DNA from: Pogonophryne albipinna
Lineage: Eukaryota; Chordata; Actinopteri; Perciformes; Artedidraconidae
Assembly: GCA_028583405.1 (NCBI GenBank)
Contig: CM053261.1
Span: 12,456,459 to 12,520,458 of the forward strand
Length of the DNA stretch: 64,000 bases
Direction: 5' to 3'
Each line of letters opens with the position of its first letter. Position 1 is the first letter of the stretch. The position numbers were made by a program, and so were the translations under genes. The notes beneath the pieces were generated by a model. That model made no database searches, had not been told where the DNA came from, and worked only from the letters and a program-made list of their open reading frames with translations. This document shows positions 1 to 34,291 of this stretch, in pieces.

Positions 1-320
1 ACATTTTAGAAAAAAAATGCATTTTTAATACAAAAAAGGGAATATGACCCCTTACTACAGTTTAAGTTTTTATCGCAAATATATACATAATTCAATAGTA
101 GCTCAATGTTTATATTTACTTTATTACTATTCAGTTGTTAAACAACAGTGCACAAATTCCGTGTGTACTAATACCTGGCAAATAAAAGCTGACCCTGGAT
201 TAAATAAATGTTCAACCATGATGTATGGTGGTTTATTATAGAGACAGGGGGGAGTTACCACAGAAAGAGTCTGCTGTGTTAGTTGTGTCATGTAAATCCT
301 CACTCTGTTTCCAATGGCAG
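1..320 (+). other. kdm2b intron (3' part)
   Basis: AT-rich sequence ending in a CAG acceptor at 318-320. Short ORFs in both strands show no family resemblance. It is taken as the intron upstream of the first visible kdm2b exon. Confidence 0.75.
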
Positions 321-22053
<21,733 letters not shown>

Positions 22054-23870
22054 GAGCACACTGTGACATTTAACAAGGGAAACTACTGTCCACACGGAGG
22101 CAGCAGATGACTTGTGGAGAACGACGCTGTGTTTCGTCAACATATGCAGACGACTCACAGGCACCAGGACCGTCTGTCTGTCTCTGTGAAACCATGAAAA
22201 GGGAAGTTGTGCTGCTAAGCCCGAATGTAAAAAAAAAAAAATGGAAATCTTGTCCTGTTAAGGCAATATCGCAAAAATGTTTCTGTTGTTTGCACCTGTT
22301 TATAAATTATTTATTTCTTTATATATTGATTGTTTATGTATTGTATCATGACTATCTTTTGGTGTTTATAGATTATTTTTTGTTCAAATGCAAAGTTTGT
22401 TGCATTAGAGTAATATTTTTGTATCAGAAAGTGTTTCATACATGTATGTGCAGTATTTATGCACCACTGTACAGTATCATACCATTGGAATTGATAATCA
22501 ATCGGCATTACTGTTACGCTCTTTATTGTCGAGAGGCAAAGTTCCAATTATATGTTGCCAAAACGTAGGATGGTAGCTTGTGTTTTTTATATTTTATTAT
22601 GTGCCCTGTTTCTGTTCGGACTAAGGTACTGTACATTTTGTTTTCCGTATAAGGATACCATTTGCACTGATACAGTAAATATGAATACATGAATGTTTTC
22701 ACACATGCACTATAAAGTGTACAAAGCTTATTTTTTCAACAATGTCTGGCTATTTCTGCTAACAGCTTCTAGTTATCAGGGTTATATTAACACATAGCTG
22801 CAAACAAACGTCTCTCTGCCAGTCTACATCACTCTTTAGTATTACTGGGGCTTTGTGAAAGGAAGCGCTTTATCTCCGCATGCAGCAAAGAAATATGCTT
22901 ACACCACAGTCAATAGATTCAGTAACTGTGTAACAATATAATCACTCCAGTCATTATCCAATCTCCATATAATCAAGAAGAGGTGAATTATTCTGGAAAT
23001 AAAGACACAACAAAGTCCAGGAAAATATATCACATTTGCAAAAATCTTATACAAGACATGTTTCTCCTATTTGTCAAAAGTGCAATGTGTAAAGAAATGC
23101 ATTGTGTATTTTTCAATGTTCCCCTGACCGCACACATTTGAGCAAAGTGAGCAGAATACTGTTCTTTTCAAAAGGGCAAAATATCGTATTTAGAAGATGT
23201 AAAGCAATTATCGATAAATCATTCCAGTGAGCCATCCATCTCCGAACACCAGCTTCTGACATAAGGTTAAGAAATCCTGTTAAAATATGAGACAGGATCA
23301 TGGCCCGATGCCATTCAGCATTTGCCATTTGAAGAAACTGCAAAATAAAAACGTATTTCACAAAAGATTTGTGCATATGTAAAAGTAAAATAGGATTTGT
23401 TGATTGTTTTATTTTGTAGATTATACTGAAGACCACTATTGACACTGACTTTTCATTTTAAATCATGCTTTAAAGTTGTATTTTAATTTAGTTAAACATC
23501 TGAAGATAAAGTACTTTGCAGCCGATGCTGTCAGACAGCAGCCTTTTCACAAATGACACATTTATCATAGTTTTTGAAGCTATTGAAAAAACGATAATTT
23601 TGCTATTTAAAAAGATGTTTAGAAATCAATAATGGTTTGATAGGTACGCATTTCATGAAAAAAACTTTTTTAAAGATAAAGCAACTTTGCAATAGTGTTT
23701 GTTTTTCAGAGGATGGGTTTACATTTGCATTTTATCTGTTTAACTTAACCACTATGTCTCCATGAACATTTTAGTAACTGTAAATCTGTACATAATGTAC
23801 ATGTAAAGCCTCTAGGAAAAGTTAAGTCAACCTTTCAGATATTAAATTCATTTTAAATACTGAGCTGTGT
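22054..23870 (+). other. kdm2b: kdm2b 3' UTR (extent uncertain)
   Basis: AT-rich sequence after the stop. Candidate poly(A) signals are AATAAA at 22998-23003 and 23344-23349, and ATTAAA near 23842 followed by a GT-rich stretch. I favour the last but cannot decide. 22565-22729 is the partner of the intronic copy at 20430. Confidence 0.55.
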
Positions 23871-23892
23871 GCATTTGAAGCCTTTTGTTTAA

Positions 23893-24263
23893 AGGGGCCC
23901 TATTGTGCTTTTTTTGGGGGGTTTCTCTTTCCTATAATGTCTTGTGTAGGTTTTTGTGCATGTACATGGTCTGCAAAGGCAAACATCCCAAAGTTCCCTA
24001 CAGAGGGAGTTTCTCTCCCACACACCTCGTTCTATTTGCTAGCGCGCCAACACATTGTACATGATAAGGGGCAGGACATCTCTAAGCAGTTGACCAATCA
24101 GCAGACTGGGCTCTGGTTTCAGACAGAGGGTGAAAAGAGGTGCTGCTGCACAGGCAGTATGAGAAAAATAAAGAGCTTTTTGAACATTAAAAGATTGTAA
24201 ACATGTCCCAGTATAGCCACAGAATACAAATATGAATCCTGAAAATGAACATAATCGGGCCCT
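23893..24263 (+). mobile_element. MITE family A copy 2, flanked by TTAA
   Basis: It begins AGGGGCCCTATTGTGC and ends ATAATCGGGCCCT, imperfect terminal inverted repeats. Exact TTAA stands on both sides (23889-23892 and 24264-24267), as for piggyBac-type insertions. It holds an internal AATAAA within GAGAAAAATAAAGAGC. Confidence 0.82.
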
Positions 24264-24599
24264 TTAAGTAAGAAGGGGCCCTATTCAATTAAAACATAAT
24301 TATAAAAAGAAACACTGCAAATCAGAAAAGTGACAAATCACCAAATGCCAACCACTCAACTGTCAAAGTGAACAAAATCAAGCCGTTTACAAATGAAAAG
24401 CAGCTTTTTACTTTCTGGTTTGGAGTACTGCATTTTATTGAATCTAATAAATCATTATCCCAAAATAAAAAGGTTCAACATTCCAAAAATATAAAGACCC
24501 AGGATTATGAGTGCTGCTCATGATGACCTCCTACTCTGAAAGTACTGTAGCTGCCCATGAATGACATATTTGATAATCAGCAGCATCGAAAACAGACGT

Positions 24600-24694
24600 A
24601 CAGTTACAGCGTTGGTTACAGCGTTGGTTACAGTACACGTGTCAGAGTTCAGATCTGAAGCAGACGACGACAAAAAGTGCTAGAAAGCGCGACC
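24600..24694 (+). promoter_or_regulatory. Candidate promoter / 5' UTR of the microprotein gene
   Basis: A 12-bp direct repeat (CAGCGTTGGTTA twice, about 24608-24631) is followed by an E-box CACGTG near 24637 and a short purine-rich leader up to GACCATGG. No TATA box. Assigned only because of the downstream ORF. Confidence 0.35.
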
Positions 24695-24715
24695 ATGGCA
24701 GACGCGACTTTAATG
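24695..24715 (+). CDS. Microprotein candidate exon 1 (MADATLM)
   Basis: ATG GCA GAC GCG ACT TTA ATG followed by donor GTGAGTGTAA. Without splicing the frame would close after 15 codons. Confidence 0.45.
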
Positions 24716-25432
24716 GTGAGTGTAACACGATCAGATAAATGAGGAGCCATCTGACCAAAACCAGTAGATACATTCTGAAGAACGGTAGATTTAATTTAAT
24801 ATAACTTTAAAATCATGTTGTCTCCCAAGTGAATGGAAAAATATACATTTAATGACTTATAAGTAAACAACAACATAAGCTCCTATGCGATTCACTTAAC
24901 AGCTTTTTTATTTATTTTTTAAACGGACCACAGGCATACTGTACACACAGATATTTTAGTGACATCAGAGTTAAATGGATCTCATGACAAGAAAACAAAA
25001 ATGTTTCTTTTGCATAACAGGTTAAAGTAAACCAAGCTTCCTCTACTTCTCACTGTGTGATGGATATTTGGAGGGACGCCTCGACAACATGACAAAGGGT
25101 TTGTTGATGTCACACTCAGAAAAGAGGAAATAGCACCTGTCACCTACCTAGGATTTCCACATGTCAACGGACAACACAAAGAAAAGACACTTGGTAGACT
25201 CGGAAACTAAATGGTATTGCTTGGTGGCAGTTATTTAAATTTAAAGATGGATGATTCCTAGATTAAAATAGTACAAACTAAGTCTTTCACTCAAGGCTAA
25301 CCTATTAGCTTTTTATTAGCACATGGTCTTCCTCAGGAGAAGGACGAGGCAATTCACAGGATCTCCTGTCATGGACCTAAGATCACGGACGCTGACCTTT
25401 TACTGCTGATGAAGCCCATGAAATTTGACTAA
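24695..25432 (+). CDS. Candidate two-exon gene for a 38-residue microprotein (unrecognised)
   Basis: Exon 1 is 24695-24715: ATG in a near-ideal Kozak context (GCGACCATGG), seven codons MADATLM, donor GTGAGT. Exon 2 is 25337-25432: acceptor TTCCTCAG, 31 codons beginning EKDEAIHRISCHGPKITDAD and ending MKPMKFD, then TAA. Both junctions are phase 0. AATAAA lies at 25490-25495, followed about 35 bases later by a TGTGGTGTG downstream element. No signal peptide or membrane segment; the middle is a Leu-rich stretch (DADLLLL). I do not recognise the family. It may instead be two exons of a longer unseen transcript, a decayed gene, or chance. Confidence 0.45.
25337..25432 (+). CDS. Microprotein candidate exon 2
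   Basis: Acceptor CAG at 25334-25336; 31 codons then TAA at 25430-25432. The composition (two Cys/His-containing turns, charged ends) looks protein-like rather than random AT-rich sequence. Confidence 0.45.
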   Translation, partial: EKDEAIHRISCHGPKITDADLLLLMKPMKFD

Positions 25433-25489
25433 GTGAGCCTTGAGTTCATATTTTTTTTGTCAAACTGTTTTGAAATAAGTTGAATTACC

Positions 25490-25495
25490 AATAAA
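25490..25495 (+). terminator. Poly(A) signal AATAAA (plus strand)
   Basis: Canonical hexamer 58 bases after the microprotein stop, with GT-rich TGTGGTGTG at 25528-25536. Confidence 0.5.
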
Positions 25496-25547
25496 CTCAA
25501 GCCATGTAACGGGAATGTAGTGCAGCCTGTGGTGTGACCAAGAAGAG

Positions 25548-25553
25548 TTTATT
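25548..25553 (-). terminator. rnf34: Candidate rnf34 poly(A) signal (minus strand)
   Basis: TTTATT on the plus strand is AATAAA on the minus strand. It would give rnf34 a 3' UTR of roughly 830 bases and place the rnf34 end just beyond the plus-strand signal. Confidence 0.4.
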
Positions 25554-26378
25554 TTCCGTTCGAGTTTGTGCACTTTTAGATAACAATCACATCCTTCACA
25601 CAGCAAAGTGTTCAAATGTTTACTATTACACACTTTTTTTCCTAAATTTAATTTGAGAAAAAACAGAGTAAACTATCACACCAAGCTTGCTGGCAATGCG
25701 AAGCATCAACTGTGAAATCCTAACAAAATATCGATCAAAAAGGCATGACGTTTGGCACCTTATACCCTCCTGTGTGTGAGACGAGATGACCTGGTGCTCG
25801 GATTAATAAATACACATTTAATAAAAACACATGTAAGTCTCTTTTTTTCTGATATTGCACATCCTATAAGAACACTGAGGGAGATAACATGGTGTCATGT
25901 GGCATGACTGTGTAAACCATATTGACTCTAACCCTGGGATCTTATATTTTTCTGCTCCTCTTCACCGCACACAACAATCCGATCCGCTTCAAGTATCTGT
26001 GGGACCCCCTCCTCTCCTCTCCTTTCTCTCCTCTCCTGTGAGTAAAATCTAACAACAGCCAATAGAGAGCAGAACGTGATGGCAGGGGTTTCTACTGTGT
26101 GTTTAACAGACCAAAGAGAGAAAGAGTGAGTGTCCCGGTGCAGCTGATGACGGTCCACCAGGAGGAGAAGTGGGTCTGGAACATGAGTTAGTAAGGAGGG
26201 GAAAAACAAACCGAGGAAGGCCAGAGGCACCAGTCTGGTTTCAAACACCGGGGAGTTCCCGGCGCCCGTGCAGCTTTAGGCCCTGCGAGGCGTCATGCAC
26301 AGCAGTTCATCCTCAGGGAGAAATTCAGGGCTCTGGCACGTGCATGCCTGAGGGCTGCTCCGACGCTCACACAAAGTT

Positions 26379-26563
26379 TTAAGACTTGAAGACGTGCACG
26401 GCCCGCACTACATACTGCCTGCAGATGGGGCACTCGCTCATCCTCTTTCCACATTTGGTGCAGGTTACCATGTGACCACATTCCAGCAGCACGCAGTCGA
26501 TGATGGCATCCATGCAGATGCGACACAAGTTATCATCAGCCGCCAGCTGAGCTTTGACACCAT
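26379..26563 (-). CDS. rnf34: rnf34 terminal exon: RING finger
   Basis: Minus-strand acceptor CAG at 26564-26566, stop TAA at 26379-26381. It encodes [40 protein letters not shown] and [12 protein letters not shown]. All eight C3HC4 zinc ligands are present and the C-terminus is identical to the human ending. Confidence 0.97.
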
Positions 26564-29500
26564 CTGTGGATGGAAAACAGTTATTCTTCAGTTACAATGG
26601 GTCTCTGCAGGGTCGTCAAACTGAGAAATACAGATGGTGTACAGTATAACAACACCTAAGTTAAGCTGCTGCAGTATGAATATAAACATGATTCATCACT
26701 GTTTGTTTATCAGCAGCAGTTCCGCTCTTATTTATCCCTGTACTGCAGCAGGTTAGTAGCTGTTATTTAGTATCACAGTTGGTTAGTAAAAAAATGTTTC
26801 CAAACATTTGCTTTGTGCACACCTTGAACATGTTAGGCTTCACTGTAAAATAATCCAAACCACTGGTGGTGTTACAACTCAGTTAGTTTAACAATTAAGG
26901 TAGTTACGTTGAAAACGGACTGATCTGATCCACTGAAGTCACGCACAGTGTTATTTCAGTAAGGCCTATTGTGGGATTGTAGTTATACAAACAAATGTAT
27001 ATTTATGTTCAAATTCCTCAGGATAAAATTGAAATGTAATGTTTTAAACATGTTGAAAAACATCATCATGCAGTGGAAAATATAACTGCACAAACAAAGT
27101 GAGATATTAATGGTAGAGGGGTGGTCATGGACAAATGGAAAACTAAATGATGTGACTTACTTAGGATAATATATTTGTCCTCCAATAAGGTGGATGGGAC
27201 AACTATGTTAAAAATAACTGACATGTTACTTTTACAAACCAAGCAATCAGAACAGAGAATGATATCAGTGCACCGGTTTAAAGTTACCAAAGGGGCACTA
27301 ATATGATGGGTTAGCTGGCCAGCTCTGTTGTGATTGGTCAACCGCCTAGAGATGTCCCGCCCCTTAGCCTATGAAGTACAATGTGTTGGAGCGCTAGTCG
27401 ATAGAAGTGCCAGTGTTTCAAAGTGATGTCATTATTTTAAAAGTAAACAAAGGAGTCCAATGGAGGGATTTCAGGGGGGGGGGGGGGGGGGGGAGAAACT
27501 CCCTCTGGAGGGAACACAGGGATTTTAGCCTTTGCAAACCATTTAAATGCACAAAATATATAAAACACTACAACAAAGGGAAAACCCCATAGCATAATAA
27601 GCCCCCTTTAAATGTCTGATTGCTGTCTGAGAGCTCAGTGGCCTATATCTGGCTCCTGCTCCCATCTTGTACGACGGTAAAACATCATTGGAGCTGCCTG
27701 CTGACCCTAAATGTCTGAATATCAAGTGGGCTAATATGATCCTCAACCTTATGTCAACAAAAGAGCCTCTATGAAGCTCAATAATGTAATTACACCTGAA
27801 GGAGACATGCTGCTACTGAAGTCACATGATGGCTCATGGAGAAGTAAAAGCTCTTAGACGGTGCATTAGTGACAGGATGAGAGGATGCCCTCTAAAAAAA
27901 AGAAACACGAGTGACTGAATGTGGAGAAACTGAATCAGGCAGGAGAAAATGACTTAGTGACCATAATGTGATAATATGCAGGGGGATATAAAGGATCGAG
28001 TGGGTACAAATGATGCAGCATGCCTTTACTGCTATGAGATGATTAATGCACGGTTAATGTTCATGGAAGAGATGGAAAAGGTGGCTTTTTATAAAAACAT
28101 CTTACCTCCAACTCCACTGTTGCAGAGAGGTGGAGGATATGCAACCACTTTATAGATAAGAATAGGCAGTAATAAAGAAATATTAGTCCAGGAAACAGTC
28201 CATTAAGCCTTTAACTTAAAACAATGTTGTTTTCCATCACTGAAATCACAGGAGGGAGCTTTATGCCGATTTAATACGGTAATATTAGTGTTCACTATAA
28301 AGCATTGTCATAGTCTAAACAATGGAAATATGATAATCAAAAAACTATATTTACCTGCACATGTGTTAGGTGTTATGCTCACATTTTCCACTGAAAGAAA
28401 GAGATAAATAGTGTTCGGTATTGTTTTTATCATACAAAACATTGAAGGCCACAATGTGTTATTTAGATGCAAAAAGAGGAAAAAAGTCAAATGCTTACTG
28501 GATTTCCTGTTATGCTCATTTTCTCTGTAGAGTCGATGCACTCGCTCCAGCAGCTCCCACTTCTCGCAGCAGCCGGAGTAATTGACAAAGTTCCTGGCGA
28601 GAATCTCTTTGAGCTGGCGCACGGAGAGGTTTTCTATCGCCTCTTCATTGTCCAGATCAGACAGCGAGGCCCTGATCCTCCTCTGTGTCGCCGGACTGAC
28701 CTGCAATCCACGAGGGATCAGAGCTGTGGTCAATAACAGTCAGCACTACCTGAAAGCCTTGTCAGTCTAAATACATCTATACACTAAACTACATCCTACT
28801 GTTAACACTATGTAGTACCTCCATTAAAGTTTCAGTGGGCTCCAGGTTCAAAAGAGATGCTGTTGGAGTATCCTCTTGTTCCTGTTTGAGTAGAAAGTAG
28901 AAAGTTATTTCAAGGTAATGCCCAAATATGAAATCACTCAACTCAAAACAAATGCTGTTTGAAAAAAAAGCACACAGCACGTGTCAAAGTCGAATTTAAA
29001 AATATGATATTGAACTGTGTAGTTTAAAATATGTTTAGAAGAATAAGAATAAGTTAAGAACCTCCTAAATACAATGTAAGTCAGCTAAACAGCAAGAAGT
29101 AAAATACTCAAATAGACACATATTTGTTTGTCTCATTACCAGAATGATTACATTGAAATCCTAAACTTCATTCAACTTTCTTATAGCTCGATGTGTCGTC
29201 TATCAATGCTATGATAAAGAACAACTTCACAGCTCTTCACTATCTAATTCTTTAAATTGCAACTGTTTCAATATCTAATGAAGGAATACAGATTTTTAAA
29301 CGCTGACTCAGTGGCTCATTATTCTCTTGGAGGGTGGAAGGGTTGAATTTGCCAGATGAAAGGAGAGTAAATGGAGCTACAGAATAGTACAGACACTGTT
29401 TGGCGTGAGTGTATAGCTCCGTGTTATCTCAGTCATTTTTGAGCTTTGAAGGGAAGATTTCGTCTCTTTATTCGTTTATCAGCTTGACAAAAGAGAGCAT

Positions 29501-31565
29501 GTGAAGGGCTGAAATGTGTGATATCACGCTGGAGTGCAGACTGTTTCTGTACTGTAAAAACCTTTGTGTCTCTCTGCTTGGGCACATTCCAGAACACCAA
29601 TCATCTTCGTCGGATGAACATGAGTTAATAATGTATCCGTCAGCGTCATGGTGCTTCAATGCTTTTACTCAGGCTAGACTCCTCAGAGACATGAACACCA
29701 GCAGCAGCCGACACGAGTGAAGAGCAAAACCTCAGTGCACAGACTCTTTGACTCTATGTTAGATCTAATTGAGCATTTCAAACATGTGGAAGTACTAGAA
29801 AGCACTCAGACAGCGCATATTTCTGTCATGTCTGCACAAGCTATACATTTTGAGGGAGGTTCAATGTGTGTTAAAATATCGGGGTGTCTATTTTCACCCG
29901 GGCGAAAATAGCTATGTATTTAGCTATTTACACGAATAGCATGGTTTACTCTTGTCTCCCGGGTGCAAAAACAAAGGTTCACTATATATGTCCTTTATAC
30001 AGGTTAAACATCTCATTGAGTTTACCAAGAGGGCAGCATGAACAATGTTACAACAAATAAACACAAACAATACAGGCAGACGAGTACAGCTGTCACAAAT
30101 TAAATGGCACATTATCCAGTCAATATGCAAATTAAAGAAACAATGAAGCATAAAAATGGCACAATTTTAAAACGACTTCAATTAGGGGATATAAGAGCAA
30201 TCACATCGGGCAAGATTATTTTGTTCTCTGTCCTTTAAAAAAGGACTAGAACTCCCCCATAGTGATCAAATTTGACAGTTTCAGCTCCTTCTGTACATTA
30301 TTCCAGGCAGAAGGGGCAGCATATTTAAAAGCTTTTTTCCCCTAGTAGTGTTCTAACTGTGGGAACCAACATCTGTATAATATCAACAGAGCGTAGGCCA
30401 TATAGATTTTGTTTTATACACATATATTTGCACAGATAAGAGGGAACCAGCCCAAGGAGAGATTTATATACACAACCCAACCAATGGGAAAGATGGCCAT
30501 TTGGCAGCAGCATACAAAGTACAGTGGTGTACACGATATCCATATCCAGTAACAAGACTTGATGTACAATGATACACAGTATCCATACTCTTTAGGCACT
30601 GGTCGGAGGCATTCATACTATATTCACCCAGTAGGAAATAGCATGGATTATTATGTTCACCCGGGCAAATAGCATGGTTTACTAAATTCACCCAAGTGGA
30701 AATAGCATGGTTTACTATATTCACCCGGTAGGAAATGGCATGGATTATTATATTCACCCGGGTGTAAATAGATGAGCCAGATTTCTTCCTTTTATCGCAG
30801 TAGTTTACAGCGAAATACTTAAAAACAGGAAAAACTGACTTCATACAAAAAACAGCACCGTAACTAGATATCACGTGATTAGTATTTTACCATTTGCATT
30901 AAAATTTGTCATACACACTAAATTAATGTCAGTTTTAAAAAGCTGTTTAAATATAGACAAATACACTTTACAATATCCTATTTCAAATTAAATTATATTA
31001 AATGTGTCCCTTTCCAGTAATCTGGTTGATTAGGGTTTACATTGGAAAATTAAAAGCGTTTTAAAAGAATGATGAAGGAGTTAAAAAAAAACAAAGAAAC
31101 ATTGCAAATCTTTGTTTGGTGGCATTGGTTTAAACATAGTCTTTAATGCAAAAACTATTAATCCAAGTATGGTAATTAGGATAATTTTATATTCATATTT
31201 CAGTTTAAAATCTAGAAGACCTCAGGAAATTTGCCGATTGATTTTATGTTTCAATAAATACTAACAAGTCAATTGATATACATATTTTTGCTTCCTTGTT
31301 GAAGAGATGGTTGGCAGTGATTTTCACACTTGTGTATCTTGGGCTGTAAACATGAATAACCCACGAGAATCTGAAAGTCTATCACAAACTAGGAGAAGAG
31401 ATGATCTATAAGGGATAATAAGAGGATGTACTGTAGTGTGTGTCATGCTGTGCTGCAGCTGTGATGCTGTGGGGAGTTCTGAACCTGTCCACCCGTTACA
31501 TAACAGACTCAGCCTGTGTACAAGACCTAAAAAAAGCAAAGGGCTTAAGCTGCATCGCTCGCTGG

Positions 31566-31601
<36 letters not shown>

Positions 31602-34239
31602 CCAGCTGCATGTGCACATTCTACGCAATTTTATAGCAAACAAATATTAATGTGGGAAAGAAATCTACTGGAATGTTGAGTAAAAAAACTCCATTCCGAG
31701 CAAAGCACCTCAAGACCATACAAACGAAGAAGATAGCAAAAAGCAAGCACAATAAAGCGTTAAACAAAATGAATGAAACAACTTCTAAGGAAAGAGGGCA
31801 TTTGTTTGTCAGGCAGTCAAAAGGAAGAAGTCTTCTCCTGACTTCACACTGACACTTGTAAATAAGCAGATTTCACCTTTGAAATTAATTATATTGGATA
31901 GAATGAGGACAGATGAAGGTGACGTTTGGTGTATGCAAATTACATAACGAGGGAGCGTGTGTGTGTGTGTGTGTGTGTGTCTGCACAGTGTTGTCTCTAT
32001 ATGCAGACACATACTGAGCCTCAGTCTCTCACCTGGCTGGTCCCTGAGCTGTCACTGGGGCTGAGGACGTCTCCCTGAGAGGCGGAGAGGGCCGACTGTT
32101 CGGAGGCGGAGCGCGTGGCGGAGGGGGGGGAGGCGGGGCGCGAGTGGGGGAGCGAGTGCAGACTGTCTGTGTCCTCCTCCCCTTCGTCTTCCTCCTCATC
32201 GTCGTCCTCATGCGTGTCCTCCTCGTCATCCTCCTCCTCCTCCTCCTCCTCCTCGTCTCCCTCCCCCGGTGTGGAGGTTTCTCTCGTCCCCTGATGACAC
32301 AGCACCAGGTCCACCAGGTCCTCTTTCTCCCTGCAGGTGTCTGTGGAGATGTTGCGCAGCAGCAGGTACTGCCGTAGGTCTTTGACGCGGAGCTGCATGA
32401 GCCGCGGCCTCTGGAAGGCGGTGCTGCGGAGCAGGTGGCAGGTGGAGCAGCACCACAGCTCCTCCTGCAGCACCGAGCACAGGGCGCAGAAACTCTTCTT
32501 GCAGTCACAGCAGATGTGCTGTTGGAGGGTGTTAGACAGTCAGAATCAGAATCAACTGCTCCACCTCTTAAAAATCTGCTTAAAGATTGTTGGTCAACCC
32601 TGTCAGAGACCTTATGACTCAGTATACCATAATAACCTAGTGAGGCTGTCCAACAACATCATCTCGGACCCAAACCATGTTCTGAACAGCGAATATGAAC
32701 TTCTACCATCTAATCGGAGATACAGGGTCCCACCATTCAATAAAGTCAGACTGAAGCATCCTTTGTGCATCAGTCAATCCTCACAGTAAAAAGAGAGCTA
32801 CATCCCAGATCAAATGCACGCTAAAGGGTCTTTGAAAAGGTTTTCTCTCAGTGATTGTGATGTTATGTTAAATGTTTGTTTTTCGTGTCTTGATATTTGT
32901 CTATGTTGACGTTACACATGGAGCTGCTGCGATGCAAGTCCAATTTCAGACTTGATCTGACCAATAAAGTATTATCGTATCAGAATACCTTTATTAGTCC
33001 CACAGAGGGGACATTTCTGTTGTTACAGCAAAGACAAATTTCGGTGTCTGATAGCCAAAGACACCGAAAAATATCACTCGTCACCGGCTTGCACTTCAAT
33101 ATCAGGATTCATGTATTTATTATCCTTGCAAGAAAGGAGGTGGTCATCACGTACAACTAGTTCCTGAACAGTGTCCTTTACATGCTTATATACAAGAGAG
33201 GGTGTTACACAGTCACAAGATGGAGGAATACCGGTTCAAAGCAGTATTCAATGTTTACTTTAGATTAGCGACCCATGTCAGAAAAGATCATGCTTGTCAC
33301 ATGTCTATCTCCATAGAGGCTGAATCATCATGTTAATCGTTGTCACATAGCTATCATATGCCTAAAACAGTGTGTCCTGACGCTTTCTAGGTAATCATAC
33401 ATCCTGTCGTGTACACAGCTACGTAGGGCCTTTGTTATCATGTGTACTCTGATATTGGAAGAGTACATTCAGTATTTTCCCAGCAGAGCGCGTGACGGAG
33501 GGGGGGGGGGGGGGGCGAGGCAAAGACAGCAAGATGTGATCAACTTTTTCTTCTTGGTTTCAGAAACTGTTTTTTATCATTTCTAAATAGGCCTTGATGT
33601 CTGAGTTCTGTTAGCATATTGAAGTATTTATTCTCCATGTCACTTTTGATTAATAAATTAACCATCTACTTAAAACTAGTTCACTGATTTGAGCTGTGAA
33701 AAATGGGCCAAATGATGAAACTGTCAGTGAAAACTGAAGCTGCTCCTTCTGCTAATGATGGTAACACTTTTTTTTGCACGATCTGAATAAATATCCCCTA
33801 AAAAGAAAATCTGATTTATATTAATGATTTCAATCATATCTCCAAACAGCCATATTGTTAATTATGTATTTCCTAGAGTCTGCTATCTTTGAGTTTTTCC
33901 CCTTGGCTCACAAAACTAAGTCCCATCTGAAATAGCAGCATGGGCTCAGTTATTTTCTGGGAAAGAGTAAAGAAAAGAGAAATAGCTCCTAGTGATGTTT
34001 GACATTTGACAGGCTTCACACCGTCTCCTGATACAGTGCAGCAGAGTAGATTGACACTTCAAACGGGCAGAAAGCAGGTCAGCCACGGCTGTAAACATTT
34101 TCTTATCACTGGTGAACAAATGTGCTCTGGTCCACCAGAAGCACATTTGCATTGCAACAGACACTTTTTCTTCAATCCTGTGCTTTAAATCCCCTGTCAC
34201 GTTACTCTTTCACACTTTGAAAATATCCTGCTTACACTA

Positions 34240-34291
<52 letters not shown>

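Noticed and set aside
25024..25130. Additional exon for the microprotein candidate (FLYFSLCDGYLEGRLDNMTK)
   Set aside because: The open stretch has no convincing acceptor in the right phase and no consensus donor; direct joining of the two listed exons is simpler.
28088..28130. Possible 11-nt micro-exon of rnf34 (TGGAGTTGGAG with AG and GT borders, minus strand)
   Set aside because: Its exit phase (0) does not match the RING exon, which needs phase 1, so inclusion would break the frame.
32029..32508. Arg-rich 159-codon minus ORF overlapping the rnf34 exon
   Set aside because: Frame shadow of the acidic tract; the rnf34 frame has conserved residues and correct splice phases.
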